Source of the DNA: Otis tarda
Lineage: Eukaryota > Chordata > Aves > Otidiformes > Otididae
Assembly: GCA_026413225.1 (NCBI GenBank)
Contig: CM048554.1
Coordinates: 54,891,463 to 54,955,462 of the forward strand
DNA length: 64,000 nucleotides
Direction of reading: 5' to 3'
Below, piece by piece: positions 1 through 13,196 of the stretch. A program made the position numbers and the translations under genes. The notes beneath the pieces were generated by a model that was not told the DNA's origin, made no database searches, and saw only the letters and a program-made list of their open reading frames with translations. The first letter of the stretch is position 1. Each line of letters opens with the position of its first letter.

Positions 1-180
1 TTTAGCGTTTTGTTGGAGCAGCTCTAGTTGGGGTAGCTGAAAATACCTGACAGTGCTCTGCATGGGGATAACCGGGAGGAACACGCTGTTGTAGCTGGTT
101 CGTAGGATTCCTATGCACAAAGATCACCCAGCATATGATATTTAAAAGCACAACAGTATTTATTGCTCTATTATAACCTT

Positions 181-234
181 GCATAAGCGGTTACCAGCAT
201 AAGCAGTTACAGTCCCTAGCATAAGCAGTTACCA
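181..234 (+). repeat. Three tandem copies of a 16-bp unit inside the LTR
   Basis: GCATAAGC(G/A)GTTAC(CA) occurs at 181-196, 197-211 and 219-234, with a 7-base insertion before the third copy. On the minus strand the copies lie just upstream of the AATAAA signal of the LTR. Confidence 0.8.
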
Positions 235-558
235 GCGTATTGTTTTCCCTTTGTGAGAGTCTTACCAACCCGACTAAGCTGCAGACACCACCGAGCAGGA
301 GGGTGATGATCAGCGGGGTCAGAGCAGAGAAGGGAGGTAGGCGCAGCACCTTCAGGGCGTCCCCTGTTGTTCGTAGAGTGAGCTCTGGGTCCTTTCTCTC
401 TCTGCTCCGAGCAGCCTCTGTTTATACCCTCAGCAGATTCAGTGGCAGAGCACTGGCCAGGTGTTGGTGCACGCGTGGCCAGCGCATGCAGCAAGGCTGC
501 CAAGTACGTGCCCTGCTGGCCAACAGCGGTTCCCGGACAGCAGCAACATCCTGCTCAG

Positions 559-610
559 TAACAACCCTCCCAGCTCCCCTCTCTGAGATAACAACCCTCC
601 TAGCTCCCCT
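559..610 (+). repeat. 22-bp direct repeat in the U3-like part of the LTR
   Basis: TAACAACCCTCC(C/T)AGCTCCCCT appears at 559-580 and again at 589-610 with a single mismatch and a 30-base period. Short duplications upstream of a TATA box are common LTR enhancer repeats. Confidence 0.75.
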
Positions 611-3600
611 GTCCAAGGTCACGTTCTCACAGCTGTGTGCAGCTTGTAATTTCCCACAGTGGCCCTCCACGGACCACCACTGAAATCCCTCACACAGCTG
701 TCCCGAGGGTGGTCCTCCTCTGCCAGGTGTGATGCCTGTGTACATGGGCATACAGAGCTGAGTGTGCTTCTCTGCCACTGCACACCTTCCACGTGTCCCC
801 GTGTCCTGTGCAAATGCATTTGGCGCACGGCATGTGAAAGCGTGCGTAGACATCCACGTGCAGAGTGCGTGAGGGCAGCTGTATTGCATTCTGGCTTTGA
901 AGTGGCTCCGTTTTTGGCTGAGTAGATGATTGCATCCCAGGAGTGGCAAGCAAGTCGAGTGCGCTGAGAATATATTAATATCTTCTTGGAAGTGAAGAGT
1001 TGAAGAGGAGAAAAATAGATTTTTGACAACACTGCCTTTGGCTTAGCATGTTTATGGTCCCCTTGGACTTCCCACATTGCACTTCTCACATTGCCTTGTC
1101 CTCCTTCAACTTCATTGCCTGCTAGACCAAAACCACTTTGAGCTGAACTGAGGTGAACACTGGATCTCAACAGCTAGAAGTGCATTTTGTACCCCACATA
1201 GGGATCTAGGCATCTTATCTTTCTTCTCTAGTTTCTTGAGAGTCCCCAAAGGAAGAACTTAATGTCTGGAGAATGACATGTATGGAAAAGCTCATCTTAT
1301 TCCACAGGTAGGACAGAGATGGGGCTCTGCTTTGCTGTCCTCAGTGGTACCTGAACCTTAGACCTGCAGAAGCAGGTAGATACCTATCAGGTGGCCAAAC
1401 CCCCTTTGATTTTGAGGGAAGGTTTGCTGGGATGTTACCCGGATGGACGTCGAACAGTTGACAGCGGAACCGAACCAAGTGATTTTCCTGGTCTATTGTT
1501 GCCTTTGGCTTTGCTGACTCAATACATTTCTCACTGTGGATTGTAGCTGAGCTAATCCGGTTTCCTGCATGATGCCGACTGAGTCCCAAGAGATTCTGTT
1601 ATTTTTAAAATTTGCTCATTCAGGCAGTGTCTTGCCAGTTGCTGACTCTGGATGTGCTGTGTTGTAGACCAGGGCAAGAAGACTCACTACTCCTGATGCT
1701 GCCGGGTGCATCTGCTCAGGGGAGAGGTGTGGAAGGACAGCAGGGAGCAGGGCATGTCTGAGCATAGGTACCTTGAGTGCAGTGTGGGTGGATGGACCTC
1801 TGTCCATGAGGATGGACGGAGCTGTACAGTCTAAGATGTGAAGAAGGGAGTCCAGTGAGGAGGATGGGGAAGAAGGAGTGCTCAAATGCTGCCACATCTC
1901 CAGGCTCGGCATTGGTGAAAGCTGGAGATGTCCTCGTGCAGCCATGTGTGTGTGCTGCTGGCTTTGCTCTGTCCTGCACCCTTTTGTGTGGCTTGGGGGT
2001 CCCTGTGTGGGTGCTTCTCTGTGAGAAGTGCTGCCCTGGGGTGAGTGGGCTGGGGGTGACTGGATGCAAGGGGGTATGGGTCTCTTCTTGCTTTTGGGGT
2101 TTGTTATTAGCTGCTGCGTGACTGCCACCAATATCCCAAAGAGTTTTGCTGTCCCTTGATCTGTTATTCCAGCTGTTACACTGTTCTCTGTGCAGAGCCA
2201 GAGCATTTGTCATTTCATTACAAAATAAGATTTATCACATTTGGGCAAAGTCCTGTATGCTCGAGGGCTGTCCCTAGATCTCTTGCCTGCAGAGCGTACT
2301 CTGAGGCTGAATTCGCTGGCTAAGAGAAGATCTGGGATTCCTCTGCCTTTGGTCTTGGTGTCCTTCTTATTTCTAATGACAGGCAAGAGCACAGCATGAC
2401 CCTCCTGGCGAGCAGTTACACAAATGAACAGTGGAAAACACATTTGAGATGAAAGTATCTCTGTTAGGAAACAGCATGATTGCTTTCATCTCTTGGACAC
2501 CAGACCCCAAGAGCATAGTGCTGAACATTGTGTTTTTCCGTCACCTCTTTAGGCTGCGATCTCTGGGGATGAAGATATGAGAACAGTCCATCAAGTAGGG
2601 CAGGGTTTGGCATGTGTCTTGCGGATAAACTGGAACCACCTGAAGTGGCCAAGGTTTTGTTTCTGCTGTCGATCAGCTGGCTCTTGTGGCCTAAGGTTGA
2701 AACTTTCACAGGCTAGGCAATGTCTTAAGACACAATTGCTCGTGCCTCTTCTTCTGTGCAACCCAGTAACCCTTTGTCAGCAGTAGAAATAGCTAGGACA
2801 GGTTGGTTATGTCAGGGAAAGTAACTTAGTATGTTTTGTAGCTTCTCTTAATGCCGTTTGGCAGCTGAAAGTCAGTGAAAGAGATGGCTTTGGGCAGCCA
2901 GCTCAGCAACCACTGATCAACCATTTGAGATCCAGCCGTACCATCTATGTAAGAGGGGACCGTCAGGAGATTTATTTTATTTTTTAAGGAACTGTAATTG
3001 TTATCTCTTTTCATCACAGTTAGCCTGTTTTCAAGCTCTTTGGCCCTCCTGGAATTCAGACCTTTGCTATACAGGTTGGTTACAAGCACAGTCAGTTCCC
3101 CTAGCTGGGACAGTTTGCTGCCTGCTAACAAAAGATGCAGTATGGAGCTCCTTTTATCAAAACCCACTACCTATAATTTTGTGATAGAGTTTATACCTAC
3201 TGTCACTCACACTCACAGTTTGGACCCATGTGTTACTGGAGAGCCAAGGCTTTTGAATGAACTGAAGCATGAAGCCCAAACTGCAATTTAGAGGATGCAA
3301 ACTGGGAAGGTCCCCTGTGGCCAAAGACTTAATGGTGAGGTGTAGTTTGAGTAAGGGCGTGCACTGTGTCCCCCAGACTACCATGCACTAGTTTTTTTGG
3401 CCTCCCAGCTCCTGTCAGACAGCTGTACCAGCATCTCATGCTTGTGATGGCCAGTTTATTGCCCTTCACTCCAGGCCAACACTAGCTTCTGGATGCCTGT
3501 TGGCTAAACCTGACCTTCCTAGGTGGGCCAAAATCTGAGTCTTTCACTCGAAAGAGCTTAGTTCTGCACTTTGTAGATTTGATCTGTCTGGAGTGCTCAC

Positions 3601-3803
3601 CACACATAGTGGCATTTTGCACTTGGTCTTCTGGGTGAATTTAAACTTGAAACTCCAGGGAGGTTTGAGAAACAGGTATGTGATCGAAACTCAGAGATTT
3701 TTTTTCAGGTAGCACAGAGAACAAGAGGAATTGAGATTTGCAATTGTTGGCAGCTAAGCAAAGAGAGCAAGACAGGTATTAATAAAAAACAGGCAGTTCA
3801 TGA

Positions 3804-3960
3804 AGTTATAGAGTAATTCAGGTTGGAAGAGACCACAGAAGGTCTTTGTTCTTGCCTTCAGCTCGAAGCAGGGTCAGCTATGAAATCAGACCAGGTTTTT
3901 CTCTTGTAGAAACCATTGAGCTCTCTGGGGCTCCTGCCTCTCAGGCTTGGCCCAGTGTTT
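3804..3960 (-). mobile_element. CR1 LINE 3' fragment, minus orientation
   Basis: The segment TTCAGGTTGGAAGAGACCAC at 3818-3837, followed by AGCAGGGTCAGCTATGAAAT at 3867-3886 and CAGACCAGG, matches the reverse complement of the 3' region of avian CR1 elements. The terminal ATTCTATG-type repeat is decayed (TATAGAGTAATTCA). The left border is fairly clear; the right border is approximate. It supports an avian or other sauropsid origin of the window. Confidence 0.75.
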
Positions 3961-6900
3961 TGTAAGAGCTGACATAATTTACAAACCATGATTGCAGTGC
4001 ACATAATACATAATTCTTTTCCCTCAACTGTCTGTGTTTGTGTAACAAACTTTGAAGTTGCTTGAGTAGCCATTGCACTACCCATATCTTACACTGTGAG
4101 TCTGATTCTCCAGTCACTCATAGTGAGTGCATTTAAATGAGCAGAGAGGCGTAGGTGCATATCGAAGCATGCTTGCTAAAGCCTTCCATCCTCACTGTCT
4201 GTCATCTTTTCCAGGACTGATCATCATGTCAGCAGCAAATCTGTGTTTTAAATCTGTGTACTGCTCTGTAGTCACCCTGATGGAGGACTGCTGAGGTGAC
4301 TGCAGACTTGTCCATGAGATCAACAAGCAAGAGTGTGCTGCTGCTTGGGTGATGTTGATATGTCTGGTGGTGAAAGCAGCAAGGGGAGTTCTTTCATTTC
4401 CTGCTTTTTGGGTCTGTCACCTAAAAGCAATGCACTTAACTCATGTGTCTCTTCTGGTTTCTCATTGCAAGGCTTTGCTGGTGGTGAGACTCCAGTACAA
4501 TCCTCACAGCATTTTAGTATCAGCTTTTCATGCTGCTTAGGCTTTGCAGCTGTTTTCATGCCCTGCTTTCCACTGTTTGTCCTCTGCAGTCAATCCAGTG
4601 CAAGATGTGGTGGCCTTAGCACTGCATCCATCCAAGATGGCCAGAAAGACGCAGTCTCCTCTTATCAGCTGACCAGGGCCACATCAGCAAAGGAGAAAGC
4701 CTTAAAAACTGGACTGTAAGCAGTACCCTATGTGTTCCCCATGTTTCCATGCACCACTTAGTCCCTGGTATTTCAGAATGTGCTGTGCATGCAAAACTCC
4801 ACTTTTTTTTTCCTTCATGTTTGTGTAAATCCAAACCCACTTCACTTCTTCCAGTAGAGAGATTCTTGGTTTATGTGCATTTCTCTGAGAGAATAGGACC
4901 CATAATTTAAGATGTTTCCTACTAGAGATGCCTAAACTCACTGGAGGACTGACTGTGACCATCTGCTTTTTTTTTTTTCCTCACGGAAGAGAGGAAGGTC
5001 CTGGGTAAGTATTGCCTAGAGTGCAGGGCTGTGATCTGTCCAGACCTCTGCTCAGAAAATATTGAGGGAAAAAAAAAGGGAAAGAATAAGTAACCCTGAC
5101 TCCTTGTTTCAAGCTGGAACTGAACTCCTAAACTTTTCTCTTTCCTAAGACTTGAGAAGACTTGGTCAGAGACAAAAATCCCACTCCTACTCAGACAAAA
5201 ATCACACAAAGTCTCTGCTCCATGGTGTTGCCTGAAAGTGGAGAAAAAAAATTCGTTGGACCATTTTAGCACTGCAAAAAAACCAGTTTCATGTTCTCCT
5301 GCTTCTGCTGGAGTTGGCATCTTGCATAGATGTGGGGACACCTGGTGAGAAGTTGCTAAGGCACCTCTTTCCAAAAGCTGCGCCTATTGCTTCGGAGACC
5401 TCATGCAAGAAGCATAATGGGTGTCTCTGGGGACTCACGGGCTGCGAACAGGGCTGGAAGTGCACAGTCCTGGGTAACGGCTGGTGTGTGTCCAAGTGCC
5501 CATCCTGGGAATGCCTGTGGCCACTTCAATATGTGACAGCATCTAAGATGTTTGCTGCCCCATGCCCCATGTCTGGTGAACTTTGGGATAGCTTGCCAGG
5601 AGGTGGAGAGCTTGAGGAGCAGGCCAGCTAGGCCTGATGGCTTCTGAGACAGAGGCTGGTGGCTTCAGGGGACAAAACTTGATGAATGTGATTATCTTTT
5701 TCAAATATCTCTTTCCATTTAATGCCCTCTTATGAAGCTTTTTGTTTTTTCAATGGAAGGAGGGGGAAAGAAGGTAGTGATGAAAAGGGGCTGCATGAAA
5801 TGGGATTATGGTGGGCGTGAGGACTGAGAGAGGTCACATGTCCCCTGAGACTGTGTGTGGGCTGGGGACTGTCCTTGGGCAACACTGTTGGCCAGGTCAT
5901 CATCCCAGCATCCACTCATCCCTAAGAGCCTGTTCTTCCGTCTTCAGATGTGATGAGGCTTCTGCTGCAGTCCATGATGGCTTTGCTGGTGCTTGTCCTA
6001 GAGGTTAGTGTGTTCTCCAGGCTCCACTGACATCTGAACTGTCCTGCAAGACTCAACTCGCGTAAACCTCTGCGGGGAGGAGAGAGGCTTCCAAGTGCCG
6101 AGATCCCAGCCCAGCCCCGGCTTTTGCTCTGATGTCTGAGGCAATGTCGCAATGTCACTCTGCCCTCTAGCCCCTGTCTAATCACTCCCTCGAGCTGGAG
6201 ATGGTGGGTGAGATCGGTCAACACTGCCTCTTTGGCAGAGATGGAGGTAATCACTACCTTCAGACAACCTGCATCACAGTGAAAGGACGGCCAGGCTGTT
6301 GGATTCGAAGGTGCTATGTCTTCCTCACTCTGGCAGTGCAGTGGCTCCGCTCAGGTTTTTGGACCACAGCGAAACTGATCCCAGGTTGCAAACTGTTTCC
6401 TGGAGTAACAGGCTCCGACGCTGGATGTTTGCGACCACCAAATGGGGCAGGATCTGAAGAGCCATGAGGTTCCATGCTTGTGTATCTCGAGGGGCTGCCT
6501 AAAGAAAGGCAGGCTGAGGGGCTTTAATTAAAAATGGTACTGGGAAAGGGTGCTGGGGCAGGAGCAGGGGGAAGCTGGTGTTTCTTCAGGAGCAGGGTTG
6601 GTTGTGTTTTGATCATGGATGCAGTAGGGAAATGGCAAATGTGACAGTGCTTATTCTGCAGCAGTGGATTTGCAGTCCTGTTCCTTCCCCTCCTCTCCTT
6701 TTCCTTGAGTGAGAAGGATGAGGGCAACCATTGGGAAGGAGTTGAGGAGTGAGCTAGATTGTATGAGGAGCTGATGGACATGTATAGACGGGTGTTTTGA
6801 ATGCAGGAGGATGTGTCGGATAAGTGGCTGTGTTACTCATTTTTTTTTCTGGAGGGCAAAGCTAGTTATATCTGAAAGAGCTGTGCTAGCAGTGTGAGTT

Positions 6901-9900
6901 ATGGCATCTGTCTGCGCCACAGAGCAGAAATGATTTTTGAGCTGTGTTCTCAGCTAAAAGGTGTCTGCAGGGCAAAGGGGATGGGCAGCATGGGTACTAG
7001 GGGAGCCGGTAGGACCTTGGTGTCTCAGAGCCTGGCTCCTGGCAGCAAGGGTGGCTCTGGACTGTTCCAGCAAACAGCATGGTATAATATCAAATTTCCT
7101 ACGTGCTGTGTTTTGTTTCTCCAAGTTATCCCTTGTCCTAGCCCCACTGTGCCTTGCTGGGTAGGAAGAGCATCCGCATGGGCAGGCATCCTCCCAAGAA
7201 GAGTCCAAGCAGCTCACTCAGGAGGAGGCACAGCCTCCATCCCAGCTGTCTCTTCCTTGGGGGAGAAAACCTTTATTTTGTTTGGACTAATGTTTTGCTT
7301 ACCAAAAATTGCTGTTTCAGAGAAAAAAAAAGAGCTGAAAACAGTTTCTCCCCCCACTCCAAGTGATAATTTCCTTCACCTAAGTTATTTTGGTTTTGTT
7401 TCCCTGTGAGACAGTTTTGATTTCATTTTGGAAATTCCCTGCCCACCCGTCCGTTACATTTTGCCAAGGAAAATGCATGCATGAAATAGTTCTGGGCTGA
7501 TCTGAAATGACTCTTCCCTTGGGAATTATGCTTCAGTGGTTGGTTCCTCCCGTGAGAACAGGTTTGTTGTTGGGATGGAAGAGTTGGGGGAGCCCTTGTT
7601 GTTGATCCCTCTTGTTGTGTAAACTGGAGCATCGGAGCAATGATGGAAGAGACTGCCCCAGAGCTGGCACCAGCAGCGGTGCCTGGGGAGAAGGGGCTCA
7701 GACTGGTGCTCCGGTGCTGCAGGTGCGGCTCTTGCCTGAATTGCAGTGCCTTTCTTTAAAACATCCCCTGTACCTGAAGACATAGAGTAGGGCGAGCAGA
7801 ATATGTACAGCCTTTGGAGTGGGGTTTTGCCTCTGTTACTATTCTATGGTGGGTTAGTTTGTGTTGAGAAGTTAGATGTACTGTTAGCCCAGAGCTGAGA
7901 TGCTGTCTATCCATCAATGCTTCGTGTCTCTCTCCAACTTCCAGTCTCTTGCTCAGTCCCCTGGGAAATGGCAGAGCTAGTACTGCCAGGGCTAATTATT
8001 CCTCAAGACAGAAGACATGTGATAAAATATTAACCTTTTTCAAAAACAGAGCCCCAGTTAATTAGCTCCACTTCTGCGACACATTCACCCGGAGATAAAA
8101 GCTCACTCCCAAGATATCTGTCTGGTGCGGTGATCTTTCTGCATGTCCCTGTCACGATGAAGGAACGGAAGGGGGGAGAACTGGGAATTTAATAAAAGAC
8201 AGTGACCTGCCAGTCACTGCGCCCTGAGGACGAACCACTCCATTTCAAGATGAGCGACATCTGGGCACAGGCACTGTTGCTTTCGTTTGAGAGGCTGAAG
8301 ATGGAAACAGAGACGGAGCGGATGGTGAGATCTGCTCTGCTCCCCACGCCTGGGTTACGTCGGTGTTGTCAGTGCCACATCTCTGGAGCCTGAATTTGGG
8401 GGCTCTGTGGGTGGACAGGGCTCCATAGAGCTGAGTGAATAACCGTGTTTCAGTTCTTTGATTATTTTAAGAAAAAGAAAAGCCAGAAGTTAGCAATTTC
8501 AGGATAAACCAAAAGCAAAACTCTCAGTGAATCTAAAAGTGAAAACACAGGAAAACTTAAGGCCGAAGAGATTTGTTTTTCTCATCCTGAAAAGGAAAAA
8601 AAAAATTAGATCTCAAATGTTTTTGACACTTCTAGTCATCTAAAAATGACAGGCTGTATTTAAAAGCAAGTGATTTCGAGTATCAGATAAAAAGTACAGG
8701 TTGGGCTCCTCTGGAACAAACAATCTGCTGGAGTGGAAGTGATGCTGTAACGTGCGTCAGCAGCTGCAGGAACCACCAGTGGGAGGACATGCACTGAGGG
8801 GAGGGCTTCTTCCCTCTGGAGGAAAGGATGGAGGTCTCTGATAGACCAGGATTGACTGCAGCTCCAGCTGTGGCCCTCGGGATGGGTGTGCCAGCACCAG
8901 TCATGGAGGCATCGGGTCTCCTCTTGAAACTCCACCTGCCTCCTTCCCTGCAATGGATAGAGGGAATCTTGGGATTTTTATAGGGAAGAGAAAGCCTTGC
9001 TTGTCTCCAGACCCATTGTAGAGAGCGATGCGACCCTTCTGAACCATACTAGGGCCCATTGATGATTTCATGATGGACATCGCTTCATCACCAAGTGCTC
9101 TGGCATTTGCAGGGTGCCATCGATCACCCTCTGCTAGAGCCATCCTCTGCCTTTGACTGCTATAACATATTGACCACTTGTCTTATAGTTATTACATGCC
9201 ATCGATTACTTTGATAGCTTGCTCCAAGTAATTCTGACAGAATGAAGTTGTTTGTTTACCTTTCATGCTTGTCTCAGTGTTTCTATTGACCCAATATGTT
9301 TGCATAGGCTGAAATTGAAGTCGAGTATTAGTAAGCAATGGAACTAATTCTCTGAGGCTCACTGCTGGTGATAATTAAGGCCATGAGACAGTTTCTTCCA
9401 TCAAACTCTTGTTTGTTTGTTTTTTTTCAGCTACCCAGCACCTTAAAGTACTACTCCATCAACTGTAGCAAAAAGACAATCACAGGCAAAGTTTTGGGGC
9501 CATTTGGCTGGATTTTTACTGTAACTGCTGCAGATCTCTGCATGCTTAGTGTTTTTGAGCTGTCACAGCATGGAGTTGGGTTTGAGCTTCTCCAGTTGTG
9601 ACTAAGGAGGTGCTGTGGGGATGGGGATTTTGCTTTGATTTCCCACATGGTGCCAGGAAGCTTTGGTCAGAAAGCGTCCTCCATAATGCATCTTTGCATC
9701 CATTCCTGTGACTTTCTAACACATAATTTGAGGTTGTCCTGGCTTCTAAAGATCTCTTAATAAAGGATTGATGCCTTTCCAGGAAGGTACAAGGTGCCAG
9801 ATTTTGCTTTTACTTTCATCAGGTGAAAAGCTTTAATGTCAGCTCTGGTATTCCAGTCCAACTGGCATCAGAAATGTGGCCACAACTTAAAATTCTACTG

Positions 9901-12900
9901 AAACAAAGAAGATTGGTTGTTTGGGGTATTTTTTTTTGTTTTCTTTTTTTTTTTCCACTTTTGTTGGCTCCTTTTTTTTTCTTTTTGCCTCAGTTCTGAG
10001 AAAGGAAGGGTAGGGGGAGTTGAGAAGCAAGACAGACCCTGAGTCTGTGTGGAGGGCCCTAGAAGTCTGAATTATTCATGAGCTGCTTTGAAAATCAAGA
10101 CACAATCTGGTTTAACGTGGTTTTAAATGCAGCCGTGCTTTTTTAGTAGGTTTTCTTTTTTTCCCTTCTCATTTTCTAAAGACAAAAATCCAGTGAATTT
10201 TTAATAAATTATAAATGCATCATCTCATCAGTTTTGAGGTTCGCAGGCAGCAGCACGTCATGTGCACAGAAGGTTATTTTTGCCTTCTTGCATTTCCCCC
10301 TTTCTTCGAATTTAGCTGTTTGATTAATTTTTTAGATATCTATCTTGCAGGGAAAAGAAAGAAAGACACCAAAAGAGGCAGTGAGTTAGAGGAAATACTA
10401 ATTGTGCACTAGCCAAATATAGCACTGTTTCAGTTTCCAGAAGCTGTGTAGAAAATTGTCCTTCTTGGTCACCCCAAGAAGGCTGACCTTCTCAGGTCAA
10501 ACTACAATTGAGTTGAACCTGGGTTCTCGTTTGCAGGTCCCTGCCCTGCTGGGCAGTGTGTGTGGTGGTTCTCTCCCAAGGCTTGGAGCTGCTCACCTTC
10601 AGGCAAGCACTAGTTGTGACCATCACATTCATCCTAGCACATCAACTTCAGAGGAACACGGAGGTGGAGAAGATCTCTTTCATCAGTGGCTGCATCTTCT
10701 CCTGCCCTCAGGAGGGCTCTTCTCTTTTGCCTGTTTTCTAGTACTTTTACATGTACTGGGGAAGGGAGGGGTGGGGACTTGGACAGATTCCTCTGGGAGT
10801 CTAATCTACAGCTGGAACTGGTTCAGTGCCCTGGCAGTGTTTTCCTGATGGTCTTCCTTACAGTTTTATGCAATTATGTCTAGTTAAAGCCTGCTAAATA
10901 ATTCCTTGTCAGCTCTGATGCTAACCGCCAAATAATATTTGTTGCAGATGTGCCTCTGCATCCTCACTCAAGCCCTTGCACACACCCAAGTCGTATGCTC
11001 AACCAGAGATTCATCTCTTTGGATCATCATCATTTCTCCCAGCCCCAGAAGCCACTGAGGCTGTTGCATGCCACCCTGGGGATTTTTCAGTCCCTTTTTG
11101 GGAATGCAAACCCTGAGGCGCGTGCCAGTCCAGCACAGAGAAATCCTACCGACCTTTCACAAGAGTATTTTTTCACTTTGGCAAGCCAAACTTGAGCTGG
11201 CATTCTCTGCAATCATGTGGCATTGCCAGTTGACATATAACTCCTTATCCCTTCTTCTTTCCTTTTGGGAAGGCTGCTTTCCACAGTCCTCTGCTTTCCA
11301 GTTGGCTTTTCAGCCTCTTTTCGCTCTAGGCCTTTTGGTGTTTCAGTAGCACCAACCTGCCCCATGGTCACAGCCAGCCCGAGGCAGACCTGCAGGACCA
11401 GGATAGGTGCAAGAGGGTCTGTAGTTGGTGGCAATCTCTGCAGCCACTACTCTTCCTATTGTGCTACAAAGGTCACATATGTGCTCTGAGCAGCGATGTC
11501 CGCGCTCAAATTATGGTGCATCCTGGTGGAGTGGTCAGCATCAAAGCTCTTGGCATTATGGAGCAAACACCGGAGCTTTCTCAGTAGGTCTTTGTCCCAG
11601 ACCCGATTCCAAGTGCAGGATGTGCAAGCAACCTTTTTGCTGCTAGCAGCCATCCCTTGGCACGGCCCTGGGTGCCAGCCAGCACACACGGTGCATGGTG
11701 ATGCTGGAGATGTGCAGCAAGGCAGACCATGGTCAGTCCTCCATTTAGAAGCCTCATCCTGATTGAGAGGGAGGAGGAGATGCTGGCATATCTTGGGAAG
11801 ACAAAGTAGGATTATGAAGGTCTCTCAAAGCTGAGTGACAAAATATTTTGAGGAAACATGCACGAAGGATGGCTTGGGGAGAGCCAAGAAGAACCACAGG
11901 TGGTGATGGGAGGTAAATGTCATGAAGAAGGCCACTGACCCCTCTATGTGCTCTGGTCATGCAAATACCGAAAGTTACAAGTCACTGAGCTTAATGCATG
12001 GATAACTGAGAAGTGCACAGATAACTGGGAAAAATGCCAGAGACCATGTTACCCAGAGGTCAGGTGAGACAGTGCATGGTCCTGTCCAGCAGTGAGCTCT
12101 CTGAATTCATTATCTTCCATATGAGCTGGCACCTACATTGCTATATAGCTCTAAATTGCAATGTGTCCATGATCCCTATTTTTAGAGTATTTTTGTGGAA
12201 GTCGCCTGTAATTTTTCTTCAGCTCAAAGATAGGGTTTAGGAAATTGTTCCTAAACCCACTGGCTGAAGGCTAACGCCACCCTGAGAGGTTGTCCTGAGA
12301 GGTATGACCAAGGTGCTCGCATGTCCTCCCACCCCTGCCGGCATGCAGAGCCTAGGCACGCTCGCTACTGCCAAGGCAAGGCAGCTGGGGCTCTAATGAT
12401 TTCCTTCACACCGGTGACAATTTGCTTGCCTGTGGTGGGTGGCTTCCTCCCTCTCTAGGGCATTAATTTTCATTTTCCTCCGAAGGAGTAATTTTTCATA
12501 CCTGCTTGATTGTCAAGACTTGCTCCAGTTTCCTCTGGGGTCCTGGAGGGAGGAATTGCAGTGACTACAGCAAGGATGCCCAGCTGCAATAGTTAGGTGA
12601 AATAGCTCAACCCAGGGAGGGCTGAGCTGGTTTTCATGATAAGAAAGAAAAAATTATAAAAGAAAGCTCTCCTTGTTTTTCTTTCCTGGCCTGCCACCTA
12701 TTTCCAGAAGCCAACTGGCTCCTGTCCCTTTGGTAAGGTACAGACATGTTTTCAGCATCTCTGGTCTTTCTCCTCTCCTTTCCCTGCTGCTCTCTCTCTC
12801 TGGCTGGGTGTGGGGTGACAGCAAGGTCCCTGGGAGGTAGTTATTTACTGACTGGCATGTAGCCTGAGTAGAGCTGTAGAGGCTTCTCCCAAGCATGGAT

Positions 12901-13169
12901 GACTTTGTCCAGCCCAAAGCCAGGCTGGAGCAGAGGCTTGATCTGGTCCTGACTGGCTGGGTCCCTTCGGAGGTGTCCACCAGGCTAGCAAGATCTCTTC
13001 TTCCAGCATAGGTGTGAGCCGAGAGCTTTCACGTTAGTATTAACTCTTCCTTGAATCTGCTGTGGAGATTTGTGTAATTTAGTTAACTTTTTCTGTGAGC
13101 TAAAAAGACTTCTTATGTTTTTCCCCTTTCTCTACCAAGTTCTTCTCTGCTTCTAGTGGAGTGTCCAAG

Positions 13170-13196
13170 TCTATAACATGCAGCTCATGTTATAGA
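13170..13196 (+). repeat. Perfect 11-bp inverted repeat with 5-base loop
   Basis: TCTATAACATG (13170-13180), loop CAGCT, then CATGTTATAGA (13186-13196). The arms are exact reverse complements. No terminal element structure surrounds it. Confidence 0.85.

Larger units (their letters stand above)
11..658 (-). mobile_element. LTR of an endogenous retrovirus, reverse orientation (boundaries approximate)
   Basis: Read on the minus strand, this stretch has LTR architecture. There is a U3-like part with a near-perfect 22-bp direct repeat (plus-strand 559-580 and 589-610, one mismatch). A TATAAA box follows (plus 421-426), then a GC-rich stretch about 250 bases long. Next comes an AATAAA signal (plus 159-164) followed by a GT-rich U5-like segment. 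A possible terminal TG lies at 11-12 and a possible terminal CA at about 657-658, but no target-site duplication is visible. No retroviral coding sequence is adjacent, so it may be a solo LTR or may continue left of the window. The family was not identified. Confidence 0.55.

Noticed and set aside
2..184. Open frame on the minus strand within the LTR
   Set aside because: It spans the poly(A) signal and U5-like region of the LTR, where no protein is expected, and resembles no retroviral protein.
1616..2213. Two overlapping minus-strand frames of 196 and 165 codons
   Set aside because: They overlap each other in different frames and show no known domain. Both are Pro/Ser/His-rich noise.
7837..7846. 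ATTCTATGG as a CR1 terminus
   Set aside because: A single nine-base match without the neighbouring CR1 3' sequence on either side.
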